From NCBI RefSeq assembly GCF_050436995.1, contig NC_134773.1:4952194-5016193 (forward strand): 64,000 nucleotides of DNA, given 5' to 3'. Of the stretch, positions 41,860 through 51,906 are shown piece after piece. The notes under the pieces are model-generated. The model had not been told where the DNA came from. It made no database searches and worked only from the letters and a program-made list of their open reading frames with translations. Source of the DNA: Anticarsia gemmatalis. Lineage: Eukaryota > Arthropoda > Insecta > Lepidoptera > Erebidae. A program made the translations under genes and the position numbers. The stretch's first letter is position 1. Every line of letters starts with the position of its first letter.

Positions 41860-42073
41860 TTAGATCGGGGAAAAAGTCTTTTCGCATTATAGTATGTATG
41901 AACTTGTAATAAAATCTCTTTGGCTTCAAGAATCATAAATGAGTACACGGTTCATTAGGTTTCTTTCAGTGAGCTCGTGAGGTATCCAAATATCGAGCTT
42001 TTTTGTGTAGAGAAAAGATTTTATTACAAGTTCAAACATACTATAATGCGAAAAGACTTTTTCCCCGACCTTA
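41860..42073. mobile_element. MAR mariner-type MITE
   Basis: ttagatcggggaaaaagtc to ctttttccccgacctta; full-length arms. Confidence 0.85.
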
Positions 42074-42114
42074 TACATAATATCATAACAAGTCGTTTTT
42101 AGTACCCAAAGGAA

Positions 42115-42318
42115 TGGTAATATTGTAAAGGCAAAAGTTTGTATGAGTGTTTGTTACTTTTTCACGCTAAAACTACGAAAGGATTTTCATGACATTGAGC
42201 GATTTGATAATCGTAATCTCGCGGTCTGGAATAGGCTGCTTCTTTATAGGAAATCAATTGTTATTGTACTTAAATAGTGCACACCCACGCGAGCAGAGCC
42301 GCGTGGATTACCTAGTTA
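42115..42318 (+). mobile_element. Degraded Helitron-like element
   Basis: aatattgtaaaggcaaaagt start, gttactttttcacgctaaaa, ending gcgtggattacctag. Diverged from HEL-B and HEL-D. Confidence 0.4.
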
Positions 42319-42387
42319 TTAATAAATGAGAAAACAAAAATATCTTGCTTTATAAAAAACCTCCTACTGTACAAAATCGAGCCAGGG

Positions 42388-42893
42388 GTTAGGTCTAGAG
42401 TCCGCCACGCTGATCAAGTGTGGATTCAATGGACTTTGAATGCCGATAAAGCTAAAAACAATTTTCAGGCATGAAAAAGTTTCATCCCGATATCTTCCTT
42501 CACCGTTGTAACAAGTGATTATTATACTAATATACTAATATATAATATATATATATTATATATTAGTTATAAAGCTGAAGAGTTTGTTTGTTTGATTGTT
42601 TGTTTGTTTGTTTGTTTGAACGCGCTAATCTCAGGAACCACTGGTCCGATTTGGAAAATTCTTTCACTGTTAGATAGCCCATTTATCGAGGAAGGCTATA
42701 GGCTATATATCATTACGCTACGACCAATAGGAGCAGAGTATGAGTAAAAAGTGTTATAAAAACGGGGAAAATTGGGATCCATTCTCCCTTATGTGACGCA
42801 AGCGAAGTTGCGCGGGTCAGCTAGTTTCTAATACACATATAACTTGGAAAAGTCATTGGTGTGTTGCCTCGGGTACGAACCTGCGACAACTCG
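42388..42893 (-). repeat. tS1 SINE split by a HEL-A insertion
   Basis: tS1 runs from aggggttaggtctagagtcc to caagtgattatta, is interrupted by HEL-A, and resumes with tttctaatacacatataac through tcgggtacgaacctgcgac. Confidence 0.7.
42525..42824 (+). mobile_element. HEL-A Helitron-like element inside tS1, with AT and (GTTT)n tracts
   Basis: The 5' side carries an expanded (at)n run (42530-42565) and a long (gttt)n; the end is gcgcgggtcagctag. Confidence 0.75.
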
Positions 42894-43285
42894 TGGTCCA
42901 GCACTTTTTTCATATATTTTTTTACAAATAACTTGGTTTAGAAAAAGAGTGTCCAGGAGTTTGTTGGCAGCTCTTCTCATTGGCGCTACCTTCCGAACTG
43001 GCGGTAAATTCACTCTCTGTATCATTGACTATCATAAGTGTCAGCATTTGACCTGAATTAATAAATGTTTAGATTTTGATTTTAGCTTGTTGCTATGTTC
43101 AGACACACAAACTTAAATGGCGGACTTCCGTTGCGTTAGTTCCCAGGTTCAATTAAAAACAATGTCTTACAATTGAATGCGTCACTAACTTATGTAATGT
43201 TTAATTGTTTCGTTTGACACAATGATGAGAACAATAATATCGTCGTGGTCTTCCGATCCTCGGATATCCCGTAGTTGTTTGTTTG

Positions 43286-43522
43286 TCGTATGGTTAGTGG
43301 TCAACCTAGTGTCAAAGTTGTTCAAGCCTAGCCTTTGACGTGGCTTAACGACTGTTATCTTAATTGACAACAATCGGGACTATTTACGTGCCCTCCGCAG
43401 CACGGAGATGCCCAGTTCAAATATAATGCGGTCACCCATCTATGGAATGACCGCACCAAGGTTTGCGTATCACACAGATCGTTTACCGACCGGTGAGCGC
43501 AACTGGCTATGGCACCTCAGGT
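43286..43522 (-). repeat. 5S-A SINE
   Basis: tcgtatggttagtggtcaac to gagcgcaactggctatggc. Two short deletions in the middle. Confidence 0.75.
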
Positions 43523-43616
43523 CCAAAAGATTCTCTCTCAGTTTTAATTTTATTCATCTTCTCACTTTGGCATTTTACTCAAAAATATATAAAAATAATA
43601 TATTTTTATCTACAAC

Positions 43617-43817
43617 TAGCGGACCCGACAGACGTTGTCCTGTCTAATAAGTTAAAAAATAATTAAAAAACATTGTCCAGCGGACAAAATTGTGAATCTA
43701 AACCATTCTCAGATCCCCTTAAACACACACAAAAAATTTCATCAAAATCGGTCCAGTCGTTTAAGAGAAGTTCAGTGACATACACACTTACAGAAGAATT
43801 ATATATATATAAAGATA
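43617..43817 (-). mobile_element. HEL-E Helitron-like element
   Basis: ctagcggacccgacagacg to atatatataaagat. Better preserved than the copy at 24522. Confidence 0.7.
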
Positions 43818-43960
43818 TAACAAGATTTTTTATCAGTCGTTGAACTTTTCTAATATCTGAGATTAGGAATAAACAAACACATCACTCTTATCAATTTTAA
43901 ACTGTCCCACTGCTGGACAAGGGGCTCATCTTAAATTGAGAGATATTGGCATCAAAACAA

Positions 43961-44459
43961 TCTATACTAATATTATAAAGCTCAAGAGTTTGTTTTTTTG
44001 TTTGAACGCGCTAGTCTCAGGAACTACTGGTCCGATTTGAAAAAATATTTCAGTGTTAGATAGGCCATTTATCGAGGAAGGCTATAGGCACATATCATCA
44101 CGCTACGACCAATAGGAGCAGAGTACAAGTAAAAAATATTACAAAAACGGGGAAAATTATGATTCTCTTATGTGACGCAAACGAAGTTGCGCGGGTCAGC
44201 TAGTAATATTATAAAGCTGAAGAGTTTGTTTGTTTGATAGTTTGTTTGTTTGAATGCGCTAATCTCAGGAACTACTGGTTCGATTTGAAAAATTCTTTCA
44301 TTGTTAGATAGCCTATTTATCGAGGAAGGCCATAGGCTACATATCATCACGCTATGACCAATAGGAGCAGAGTACAAGTAAAAAATGTCACAAAAACGGG
44401 CAAAATTTTGACCCATTTACTCTCATGTGACGCAAGCGAAGTTGCGCGGGTCAGCTAGT
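43961..44459 (+). mobile_element. Two HEL-A elements in tandem
   Basis: First copy 43961-44203, second 44204-44459. The 3' ctag of the first is followed immediately by taatattataaagctgaag of the second, without spacer. Confidence 0.8.
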
Positions 44460-44483
44460 CTTAAATAATCTTATAGGATAAGA

Positions 44484-44550
44484 AAGACCGACCAAGGATT
44501 TGAACCTGAGACCTGTGTCCGACAGTCGCAACTACCTAATGCGCCAAGTA
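44484..44550 (-). repeat. tS4 SINE head
   Basis: aaggatttgaacctgagacc to aatgcgccaag: the tRNA-like head only. Confidence 0.5.
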
Positions 44551-44659
44551 ACAAGTAATTCAAAAGAATGCAATAATAACTTCTAAGAATATTATATTTC
44601 ATACACATTGTATTACTGAGAATTCTACATTTACATAGAAAGAAAGTTTGCTGACGTAC

Positions 44660-44712
44660 TCAAACATACATACATACATACATACATACATACATACATA
44701 CATACATACAAA
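44660..44712. repeat. (ACAT)n microsatellite
   Basis: About 11 tetranucleotide units leading into an R5/R6 start (aatcacgcctgtaatatcc). Confidence 0.85.
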
Positions 44713-44731
44713 TCACGCCTGTAATATCCGA

Positions 44732-45095
44732 TAGTTTAACTTAGTGAACAACGGCCGCGCGGATCGATCTCTGAGGTTAAGCTACGCTTGCGAAGGTTGC
44801 TCTGTGGATGGGTGACTATCTTATACATATTGAGTTCCTCCGTGTTTCGGAAGGCACGTTAAATTGTATGTCCCGGCTGTCATTATCAAAGATCTTTGAC
44901 AGTCGTTAACAGTAGTCAGAAGCTTGAAAGTCTGACAAGCAGTGTTACTTAGTATCGTGTTATAACCCAGGTATAAAAAATGATGTTGGAATCTAAGACT
45001 TACTCAATATGCTCACAAAATTTCATAAGAATCGGTCAAGCCGTTTCGGAGGAGTATGGTAACTAACATTGTAACATGGATATTTTATATATAAG
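44732..45095. repeat. 5S-B (plus) then HEL-C piece (minus)
   Basis: 5S-B 44732-44973 has an intact 5S-like head (ctgaggttaagctacgcttg, ggatgggtgac) and stops at aacccaggta. HEL-C sequence follows (cggtcaagccgtttcggagg). Confidence 0.7.
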
Positions 45096-45172
45096 ACATC
45101 CTGCAAAAGAATATAGGTTACTGTTGTTTACAGGCACAACTTTATGTATAAGCTAATTATTAATATATTATA

Positions 45173-45305
45173 TAAAACTCTTCCGTTACTGAGTGACTGA
45201 TGTACAACGCACAGTTGAAACTACTGAGCGTACAAACTTGACATTTGCTATGAACATTCCTTAGTAAGTGTAGAGGAGCACTAAGAGAGGATTTTTGGAA
45301 ATTCT
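45173..45305 (+). mobile_element. HEL-F fragment
   Basis: aaactcttccgttactgagt to gaggatttttggaaattc. Confidence 0.6.
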
Positions 45306-45938
45306 CCCCAATGGAAGATAATTTCAAAAGTGGACACTTGTTTATTATAAATAATTAAATTAAATACTATATATTTTGAATAGGTACTAAGAGCTTTCAT
45401 CTAATATCTATCTTAACAGAAAATAAATGTTTTAGGAAGACATCACCTAAACTACTTAACCGATCCTAATAATGCTTTTACTAATAAATAGCTACAACAT
45501 TCCTTAATAACATAATAAAAAAAAATACAATATTTGTATCTAACATAATGAAAATTAACGTAAAATCATTTCTACTCATTACTATTAGCTATGTATTAAC
45601 CAAATTCCTATCAAAATAGGTCTAATCGTTTAGCTGTGAAAGTAAACATGCAATACAACTACAAAATATTATAAATACGAAAGTTTGTATATACGTATGT
45701 TTGTTACTCTCTCACTCCAAAACTACTGAACCGAATTTCATAAAATTTCTCACACATACAGTTTATTAACTAAATTAACGTTTAGAATACATTTTATTAG
45801 GAAATATACGGACAAAGTCGCGGGTTTACCCTACTACAAAGCCGTACATTGAAATGTAACACCAAATATTACTAAAGTGATTCAAATCTTATGATTTTGA
45901 ACGATAATAGTATAATATTATTAGAAAATACAACGTAC
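45306..45938. other. AT-rich stretch with a degraded Helitron-like unit
   Basis: A HEL-D/B-like unit lies at about 45660-45840 (gaaagtttgtatatacgtat, acaaagtcgcgggttt). No coding exon. Confidence 0.35.
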
Positions 45939-46095
45939 CTGGTTAAAATACACACACAATGTCACAAATACACAAATACACAGCGTTTAATGATACAATA
46001 CACAAAATTCAACACACGTTATGTACAGGACGCGACTGTACAGCGCGGGGAGCGAACGGGCACTGTATTCTCACTCGTTCGAATTAGTGTGGCTA
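45939..46095 (-). other. Candidate untranslated exon (minus strand)
   Basis: A CpG-containing, repeat-free segment (tacagcgcggggagcgaacg) ends on the minus strand in a consensus donor, ACCAG then GTACGT at 45938-45933. No coding frame is evident, so it would be a 5' UTR exon. The start is not defined; 46095 marks only where CpG density falls. Confidence 0.3.
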
Positions 46096-46203
46096 GTGTT
46101 TAATCTAAAGCTCCCTTTTTTGGGGTAAATTTTTTTGGGGAGAATGCTTTACAATCTTGATAATAGATGAGAAAGTTTGTTAGGATATTAAATAATAAAT
46201 ATT

Positions 46204-46456
46204 ATTGTACAACTCACACACGGTCATTTGATTCCAAACTAAGCAGAGTTTGTACTATGGTAACCAAATAACTGATAAACATACTTTTATACTTCTAAAT
46301 ACATACTTATACAGATAAATTGACATCCAGGCTCAGAACAAATACTCGAGCTCATCACACAAAGATTTGTCCCGGATGAGATTCGAACCCACCACACGCG
46401 GCGCTACGGTTGTTGCGGCGAGGTGACCGCTTAAACCACTGCGCCAAACGTGTAGT
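46204..46456 (-). repeat. tS3 SINE, full length
   Basis: tgtacaactcacacacggtc to ccgcttaaaccactgcgccaa. The head here retains a gtttaagcggtcacctcgcc A-box-like region. Confidence 0.8.
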
Positions 46457-46585
46457 TAAAGGTTAATAAAGATTAATAAAGGTTTTTTTTGCAGCTGAAA
46501 ATCAGTGCTGTGCCTAGCACAGCGTATATTGAGCTGTAGCCCTTTGTTGCATATAAATGTACAAACTAGTTACTTATTAAGTTCT

Positions 46586-46770
46586 GTACCTCGATTCTCT
46601 ACCACTATCGACTACCGACAACCGGCTAGCTATCGAAATTTTGACATTTAGAATGTACTGCCGAAATATTTCCGACGACGCCCGACAGTGGCGCTGATCA
46701 GATTTTCATACAAAATTTCTCGATGACAGGTCGGTTGTCGGTAGTCGGTAGTTGTAGAGAATCAAGGTAC
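46586..46770. mobile_element. MITE with about 40-bp terminal inverted repeats
   Basis: Left gtacctcgattctctacca, right gttgtagagaatcaaggtac; inner arms actaccgacaaccgg and tcggttgtcggtagtcgg. 185 bp, no ORF, single copy in the window. Confidence 0.7.
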
Positions 46771-47413
46771 TGTATTTGTGATGTTTCTTTATGTGTAACA
46801 AAATTTAATGGTTTAAATGGTTTAAAGATGGATGTATGTCTTTAAAATTTTTGAACAAAGATAGTTCATAATATGAATTACATGTAATTTTTTCTGAATT
46901 GCTTGATCTTTTGGTGCAGGTTACTTTGACCGTAGTTTAATAAGTATAATAAGCAGCTGAAAAAACTGTTTTCAATGCTCAAGTTGATCAAAAAAGCTAA
47001 ATTTTCACGTTGGTATTAAAAGATACCACGATTTCTAATTTTGTTAAGTTTTTTTACGTTATTGGTGCAATAAAATAATGATTATTTTTAGTTCTTTCGA
47101 GTATTGTTTCCCTGTTAAGAGGGGTGATTTATCCCTACTATCCACCAACGAGTATTTAGTATCAATGCTTTAGTGCCAAAATTTTATCAAAGCGCCTTGC
47201 ATATTCCAATGAGTAACATTTTTCAGCATTACATTTTGAAATGTACGTCTATAAATATTGAACATTTTACTAGTATTTTGTGATAAATAAGGCAAAGGTT
47301 TTTGCCTAAGCTAAGCAACAGGTAAATTTTCACACAAATAATTTCAGTCTCTAAATTATAAAACAACACAACATTTTAAAACAAAAACACTACAAAAAAA
47401 GCTCAACACTTAC
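46771..47413. other. Unique AT-rich stretch
   Basis: Repeat-free by the families recognised here. No coding exon found. Confidence 0.35.
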
Positions 47414-47605
47414 CCGAAAAAATTACCCACAAATCGGGGTAAATATTTCTCCCTCACCACACTGTACAAACTACCTGTCTAACGCACACACACAAAAAGC
47501 TTTCACGCTCGCCGTATACACACACAAGGGCGACACACACACACACACACAATTAGAAAGAGACAAAAAATACAGGATTTGAGACACGCCTGCGTTTAGG
47601 GCGCG
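47414..47605 (-). other. Candidate promoter or untranslated first exon (minus strand)
   Basis: Repeat-free, CpG-containing segment (ggcgagcgtgaaagc on the minus strand) with a (GT)n tract near 47535-47552. It ends in a strong donor, CGG then GTAAGT at 47413-47408. No initiator or TATA could be fixed. Confidence 0.3.
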
Positions 47606-47759
47606 GGTTTCAGTGAAGAATCAAGTGTTAATGGTCACTGGTTCGGTTCTTGGTTGATGTAATTTTTGAGGTCTTTACTTTTTTTGGGGAAATAGGGATG
47701 TTTCCAAGGTAACAGAACAGAAATTATAATTAGTCTGCCAGTCAGATAATTTAAAAATA

Positions 47760-47974
47760 TTAGGCCGGGGAAAAAGTCTTTTCGCATTATAGTATGTATA
47801 AACTTGTAATAAAATCTCTTTGGCTTCAAGAATCACAAATGAGTACACGGTTCATTAGGTTTCTTTCAGTGAGCTCGTGAGGTACACAAATATCGAGCTT
47901 TTTTGTGTAGAGAAAAGATTTTATTACAAGTTCATACATACTATAATGCGAAAAGACTTTTTCCCCGACCTAAT
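47760..47974. mobile_element. MAR mariner-type MITE
   Basis: ttaggccggggaaaaagtc to ctttttccccgacctaa, flanked by TA. Confidence 0.85.
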
Positions 47975-48252
47975 ATTGCACACGATTTTTTTATTCATTA
48001 AGAACCAATAATGTGACTTACTTAAAAAGCATTATAAAATTATGGAATGGGGGCTAATGACGTCACGGTGTTGTACATTTTGTACTCTAACGTGACGTCA
48101 TGCGACTTTTCAACTCAATGTATCGCGGTAATAATTTGATTATGCACAAAAATTCAAATACGTGTGTAATTATTTTTCACAATCTACTAAAAAAACAAAA
48201 TTAGTCATCATGCCTATTAGTCGTTGTCCAATTACTGATATATATTATTACT

Positions 48253-48373
48253 ACTAGCTGACTCGCGCAACTTCGCTTGCGTCACAGAAGAGAGAATGGG
48301 TCAGAATTTTCCACGTTTTTGTAACACTTTTTACTGTTACTCTGCTCCTATTGGTCGTAGCGTGATGATATAA
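48253..48373 (-). mobile_element. HEL-A Helitron-like element, half
   Basis: ctagctgactcgcgcaac to gtagcgtgatgatata; the distal half is lost. Confidence 0.7.
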
Positions 48374-48515
48374 AATATGCTTTTTTTTTCACGAAAAATA
48401 TTCTTAAAATTATTTATATCTCTTAGTATAACGAAGTCGCGGTAAGGCATATCCGCCATTAAAACAGTTGCCATGACAACGGAATTTTGTTAATTCAATG
48501 TCATTATAATTTTGA

Positions 48516-48719
48516 TTATTCGCGACTTCGTACGCCACCTGAATTTTCCCGGGAAATACGTCATTTTCCCGGGGTAAAAAGTAGCCTATGTCCTTTCTCG
48601 GGTATCAAAATATCTCCATACCAAATTTCATGCAAATTGGTTCAGTAGTTTAGCCGTGATTGAGTAGCACTCTAGCAGACAGACAGAGTTACTTTCGCAT
48701 TTATAATATTAAGTATGGA
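48516..48719 (-). mobile_element. HEL-D Helitron-like element
   Basis: cgcgacttcgtacgccacc, cccggggtaaaaagtagcc, ending gcatttataatattaagtat. Confidence 0.7.
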
Positions 48720-48779
48720 TATGGATGTCACCACTGACCACTAACCATACGATTTAATAAATAATGACTACACCTTAGG

Positions 48780-49039
48780 CGCCCATAGCCAGTTGCGCTC
48801 ACCGGTGGGTAAACGATCTGTGGGTTAAGCAACCATTGGCGCGGTCATTCCATAGATGGGTGACCGCATAGTGGTATTTGAACTGGGCGTCTCCGTGCTT
48901 CGGAGGGCACGTTAAAAGTCGGTCCCGGTTGTTGTCTACTAAGATAACAGTTGTTAAGCCATGTCAAAGGCGTCTCGGGTGGCTAAAACAACTTTGACAC
49001 TAGGTTGACCACTAACCATACGACAAAACAAAACAAAAA
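48780..49039 (+). mobile_element. 5S-A SINE, full length, with A-rich tail and target duplication
   Basis: Reference 5S-A copy. It is bounded by the 8-base repeat accttagg (48772-48779 and 49040-49047) and ends in an A-rich tail (caaaacaaaacaaaaaa). The head carries caccggt, then cgatc, then gggttaagcaaccattgg, then tagatgggtgaccgc. These line up in order with the second half of insect 5S rRNA, which holds the internal pol III promoter. The tail and target duplication imply LINE-driven retroposition. Confidence 0.82.
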
Positions 49040-49086
49040 ACCTTAGGGTATAATTAGAAGCGTGATGTTATATATGTAAGTGCAAA

Positions 49087-49208
49087 CTGCCTCCGTAGCA
49101 CAGTGGTTAAGGTCGCCACGCTGCTACCATTGCGTCGGGAGGTCGTGGGTTCCAATCCCACACGGGACAATTATTTGTGCGACTCACAAATAAATGTTTC
49201 GGGTTTGT
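49087..49208 (+). repeat. tS2 SINE, head
   Basis: gcctccgtagcacagtggtt (A-box-like), ggtcgtgggttccaatccc (B-box-like), to aataaatgtttcgggttt. Confidence 0.75.
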
Positions 49209-49475
49209 TGTGTTTAAATTTATTTATTATAAAGGCTGAAAACATAGAAAAAAACACCAAGGCTTCGATTTCAGGCAGGATGGCTTGTCCACTAGTGATT
49301 TTTAAAGCCGTTTTTCAGAGCAATAAATATGTTAGCATGCGTCTGACAGTTGACAGATGGCAGCCATTTTATAAAATTTACGATACCGCCCGCCTATAAA
49401 CTGATTTTCGGCTTCCACAGCAAAATTAATATTGGATAATAACGTCCTAGCTTGAAAATGGCTTTTTGTAGCAAT
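49209..49475. other. Unique stretch, no supported gene
   Basis: The open frame running through it joins SINE sequence and has no domain signature. Confidence 0.35.
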
Positions 49476-49650
49476 TTTTTTTTAATGACAATGCCGAATA
49501 AGATTTGCTCTTGTGTCGCGGGGAGTTTAACAAACATACAAATAACGGACACAAAGTACAACCAGACCCGAAACATTGATTTGTGGAAATCGAACACGCG
49601 ACCTCCCAGTAGCGGCGTGGCGACCTAAACCACTGCGCCATGGAGGCAGT
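49476..49650 (-). repeat. tS2 SINE
   Basis: aagatttgctcttgtgtcgc to ccactgcgccatggaggcag, so the full head is kept. Confidence 0.8.
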
Positions 49651-49761
49651 AAAATCATCTCAAGCACTTCTACCTTTATAACAGGCGTGATATTATGAAT
49701 GTATGATATTTATTTACTTGTTGATATTATTAAATGTATGTTTGTATGTATGTATGTAATA

Positions 49762-50026
49762 CTAGCTGACTCGCGCAACTTCGCTTGCGTCACATAAGAG
49801 AGAATGGGTCATAATTTTCCCCGTTTTTGTAACATTTTTTACTGGTACTCTGCTCCTATTGGTCGTAGCGTGGTGATATATAGCCTATCGGACCAGTAGT
49901 TCCTGAGATTAGCGCGTTCAAACAAACAAACAAACAAACAAACTCTTCAGCTATATAATATTAGTATAGAAGTATATATTAGGTCGGGGAAAAGTCTTTT
50001 CGCATTATTGTATGTATGAACTTGTA
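49762..50026. mobile_element. HEL-A (minus, internally deleted), then a MAR end
   Basis: HEL-A 49762-49970 lacks the segment between tatagccta and tcggaccagtag. A 48-bp MAR left arm follows (ttaggtcggggaaaagtc). Confidence 0.7.
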
Positions 50027-50157
50027 TAAATATGTATGTAATGAGTCATTTATAGTCTGCGGTCAGTGCGAAATAAATACAAACAAAACAAGGAAACTCG
50101 TTTTACTTATTTATAAAGACTTATTCACAATAACAGTAAAAATACATAAAAATTAAT

Positions 50158-50442
50158 TTATCCCATTAATGTCCCACTGCCGGACAAGTGACTCCTCCCG
50201 TAATGAGGGAGGGATTAAGCCTTAAGTCTTCCACACTGACAAACTGCGGGACTTTGCATACCTTCAAGAACTGTTCTAACTCTCAGGCATGCAAGGTTGC
50301 ATCACGATGTTTTCCTTCACCGTTGTAACAAGTGATAATTATTTCTAATACACACGTAACTTGGAAAAGTTATTGCTGCGTTGCCTCGGGTACGAACCCT
50401 CGACCATTTGCATTGAAGGCGCAACTTAAACCGTTTGACTCA
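50158..50442 (-). repeat. tS1 SINE, nearly complete
   Basis: tatcccattaatgtcccactg to the mutated head (cgggtacgaaccctcgacc, cttaaaccgtttgactc). Confidence 0.75.
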
Positions 50443-50458
50443 ATAAAATTAAATAGAG

Positions 50459-50898
50459 AACTGTCCCACTGGCAAATCCTGTTTCTGTAAAGAGCTAGGA
50501 TTTAACCTCACGAGTCCACCACGCTGATCAAGTGAGACTTTCAAGAGCTGTGTTAAACAACTGTCAGACATGTCATTGCTCACGATGTTTTCCTTCATCG
50601 TTATAACAACGTGATTGATAAAGCTGAAGAGTTTGTTTTTTGTTTGAACGCGCTAATCTCAGGAACTACTGGTCCGATTTGAAAAATTCTTTCAGTGTTA
50701 GATAGCCCATTTATCGAGGAAGGCTATAGGCTATGTAACATCACGCTACGGTCATAAGGAGCGGTGTAGCAACGAAAAATGTTACAAAAACGGGGAAAAT
50801 TTTGACCCATTCTCTTAGGTGACGCAAGCGAAGTTGCGCGGGTCAGCTAGTTATTTATAATACACTCATCACTTGGAACACTCATTGGTGTGTTAGTT
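50459..50898 (-). repeat. tS1 SINE split by a HEL-A insertion
   Basis: Left part gaactgtcccactggc to ttataacaacgtgattg. HEL-A (plus) lies at about 50616-50850 (gataaagctgaagagtttg to gcgggtcagctag). The right part is ttatttataatacactcatc to cattggtgtgtt. Confidence 0.7.
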
Positions 50899-51067
50899 TT
50901 AAAGCATATTTCAATTAACCAGGTACTCGTTAACGACTTATTCAATTTAGACTCATTAAAATCATTTGTAAATTGCCAAATAATACTTAACTAACTGATT
51001 CTAGGTAGAAGTCCGTAGTTTTATAACATATTGTCTTATTGGAGGTGCTCGTGGTAAAACAACAGCA

Positions 51068-51145
51068 GCCGTGGTGGACCCAAGGCCTTACCCCGCCCTC
51101 GTTTGGGAGAAGACCCTTGCCCGGCAGTGGGACAGTAAAAAATTA
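51068..51145 (+). repeat. tS1 SINE, tail
   Basis: ccgtggtggacccaaggcc to cccggcagtgggacagta. Confidence 0.65.
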
Positions 51146-51206
51146 AGTAGGGATAAGCAAAATAGCAGGCAAAACCATCTTTATCACCCCCGCCATCTTT
51201 TTGACT

Positions 51207-51560
51207 GCCTCTGTGGCGCGGTCGGTAGTATATGCGACTGCGGTGCGAGAGGTCTCGGGTTCGAATCCTGGGTCGGGCCAAAATGTCTTTTCTGAGATTT
51301 TCTGTTAAGAATTTCTTAGAGATTGCCCGGAGTTAGGAAGTTGAGATCGAAGACCTCCGTGCCTCGGAGAGCACGTAAAGCCGTCGGTCCTGCGCCTGAC
51401 CTCTCACTGGTCGTGTCGGTTATCCGTCCCACCAAACTATGAGAGTGATGGAACAGAGAGTGTACCTGTGTATTGTGCACACACTTGGACACTATAAACA
51501 AAGTCCTGCACAGATGGCCAGTTTCAATGAAACTGACCGCCGTAGCCGTATATCGGCTAG
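51207..51560 (+). repeat. tS4 SINE, full length
   Basis: Reference tS4: gcctctgtggcgcggtcgg (A-box-like), ctcgggttcgaatcctggg (B-box-like), then gtaaagccgtcggtcctgcg, tgtcggttatccgtccc and gaaactgaccgccgtag. It ends about 285 bp upstream of the protease start codon. Confidence 0.8.
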
Positions 51561-51573
51561 GAGGTCATTATCA

Positions 51574-51690
51574 CCCCCGGTTTCTGAGGTAGATTTAGCA
51601 GTAGTTTATCTATTCAAAAGCGTTGAAACTCATATAAAAAAACGCTATTGAATAGATAAACTACCGCTAAATGAAGTCAGAAACCGGGGG
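51574..51690. mobile_element. PAL palindromic MITE, upstream of protease exon 1
   Basis: cacccccggtttctgaggt to cagaaaccgggggttg, with a central bulge (tcaaaagcgttg). It leaves only about 155 bp to the start codon. Confidence 0.8.
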
Positions 51691-51845
51691 TTGTGATTCA
51701 TAACATTAATTTTAAAAAATCACAATCTAAACTAGTCTTTATATATTCATAATACAAGTCAAGATGTTTTTCAATGCCAGTCACCTCGCGACCATCTTGC
51801 GGGACGGTCGCCATTTTTGTTTATTCGTAATAACTTGTCGCAATA
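51691..51845 (+). promoter_or_regulatory. Probable promoter and 5' UTR of the clip protease
   Basis: A repeat-free gap between a PAL element and the start codon. A TATATA word at 51740-51745 is followed by tcaatgccagtca (51771-51783), an insect initiator-like sequence. The spacing to the CAGT is slightly long (about 39 bp) and to tcaat about right (31 bp). ccatcttgcggg and gccatttttg follow downstream. No convincing kappa-B site was seen. Confidence 0.4.
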
Positions 51846-51906
51846 ATGTTGTTGAAAATAAGTTTGTTTGTGTGTCTTTTTGTAGTGATTGAGTGCGCGT
51901 TTGAAG
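51846..51906 (+). CDS. Protease exon 1: signal peptide
   Basis: Start MLLKISLFVCLFVVIECAFE, a short basic end then a hydrophobic core, cleaved probably after Cys-Ala. Donor GTGAGT at 51907. The single leftover G joins exon 2 to give Gly-Asp-Leu-Cys, which puts the first clip cysteine four residues into the domain. The phase match and the hydrophobic start are the reasons for assigning this exon to the gene 3.4 kb downstream. Confidence 0.78.

Noticed and set aside
48780..49022. True 5S rRNA gene
   Set aside because: The match covers only the second half of 5S rRNA, is mutated, is followed by an unrelated body and A-rich tail, and occurs in many divergent copies.
51207..51280. tRNA gene at tS4 head
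   Set aside because: Same reasoning: it is joined to a repeated SINE body and lacks a clean acceptor stem.
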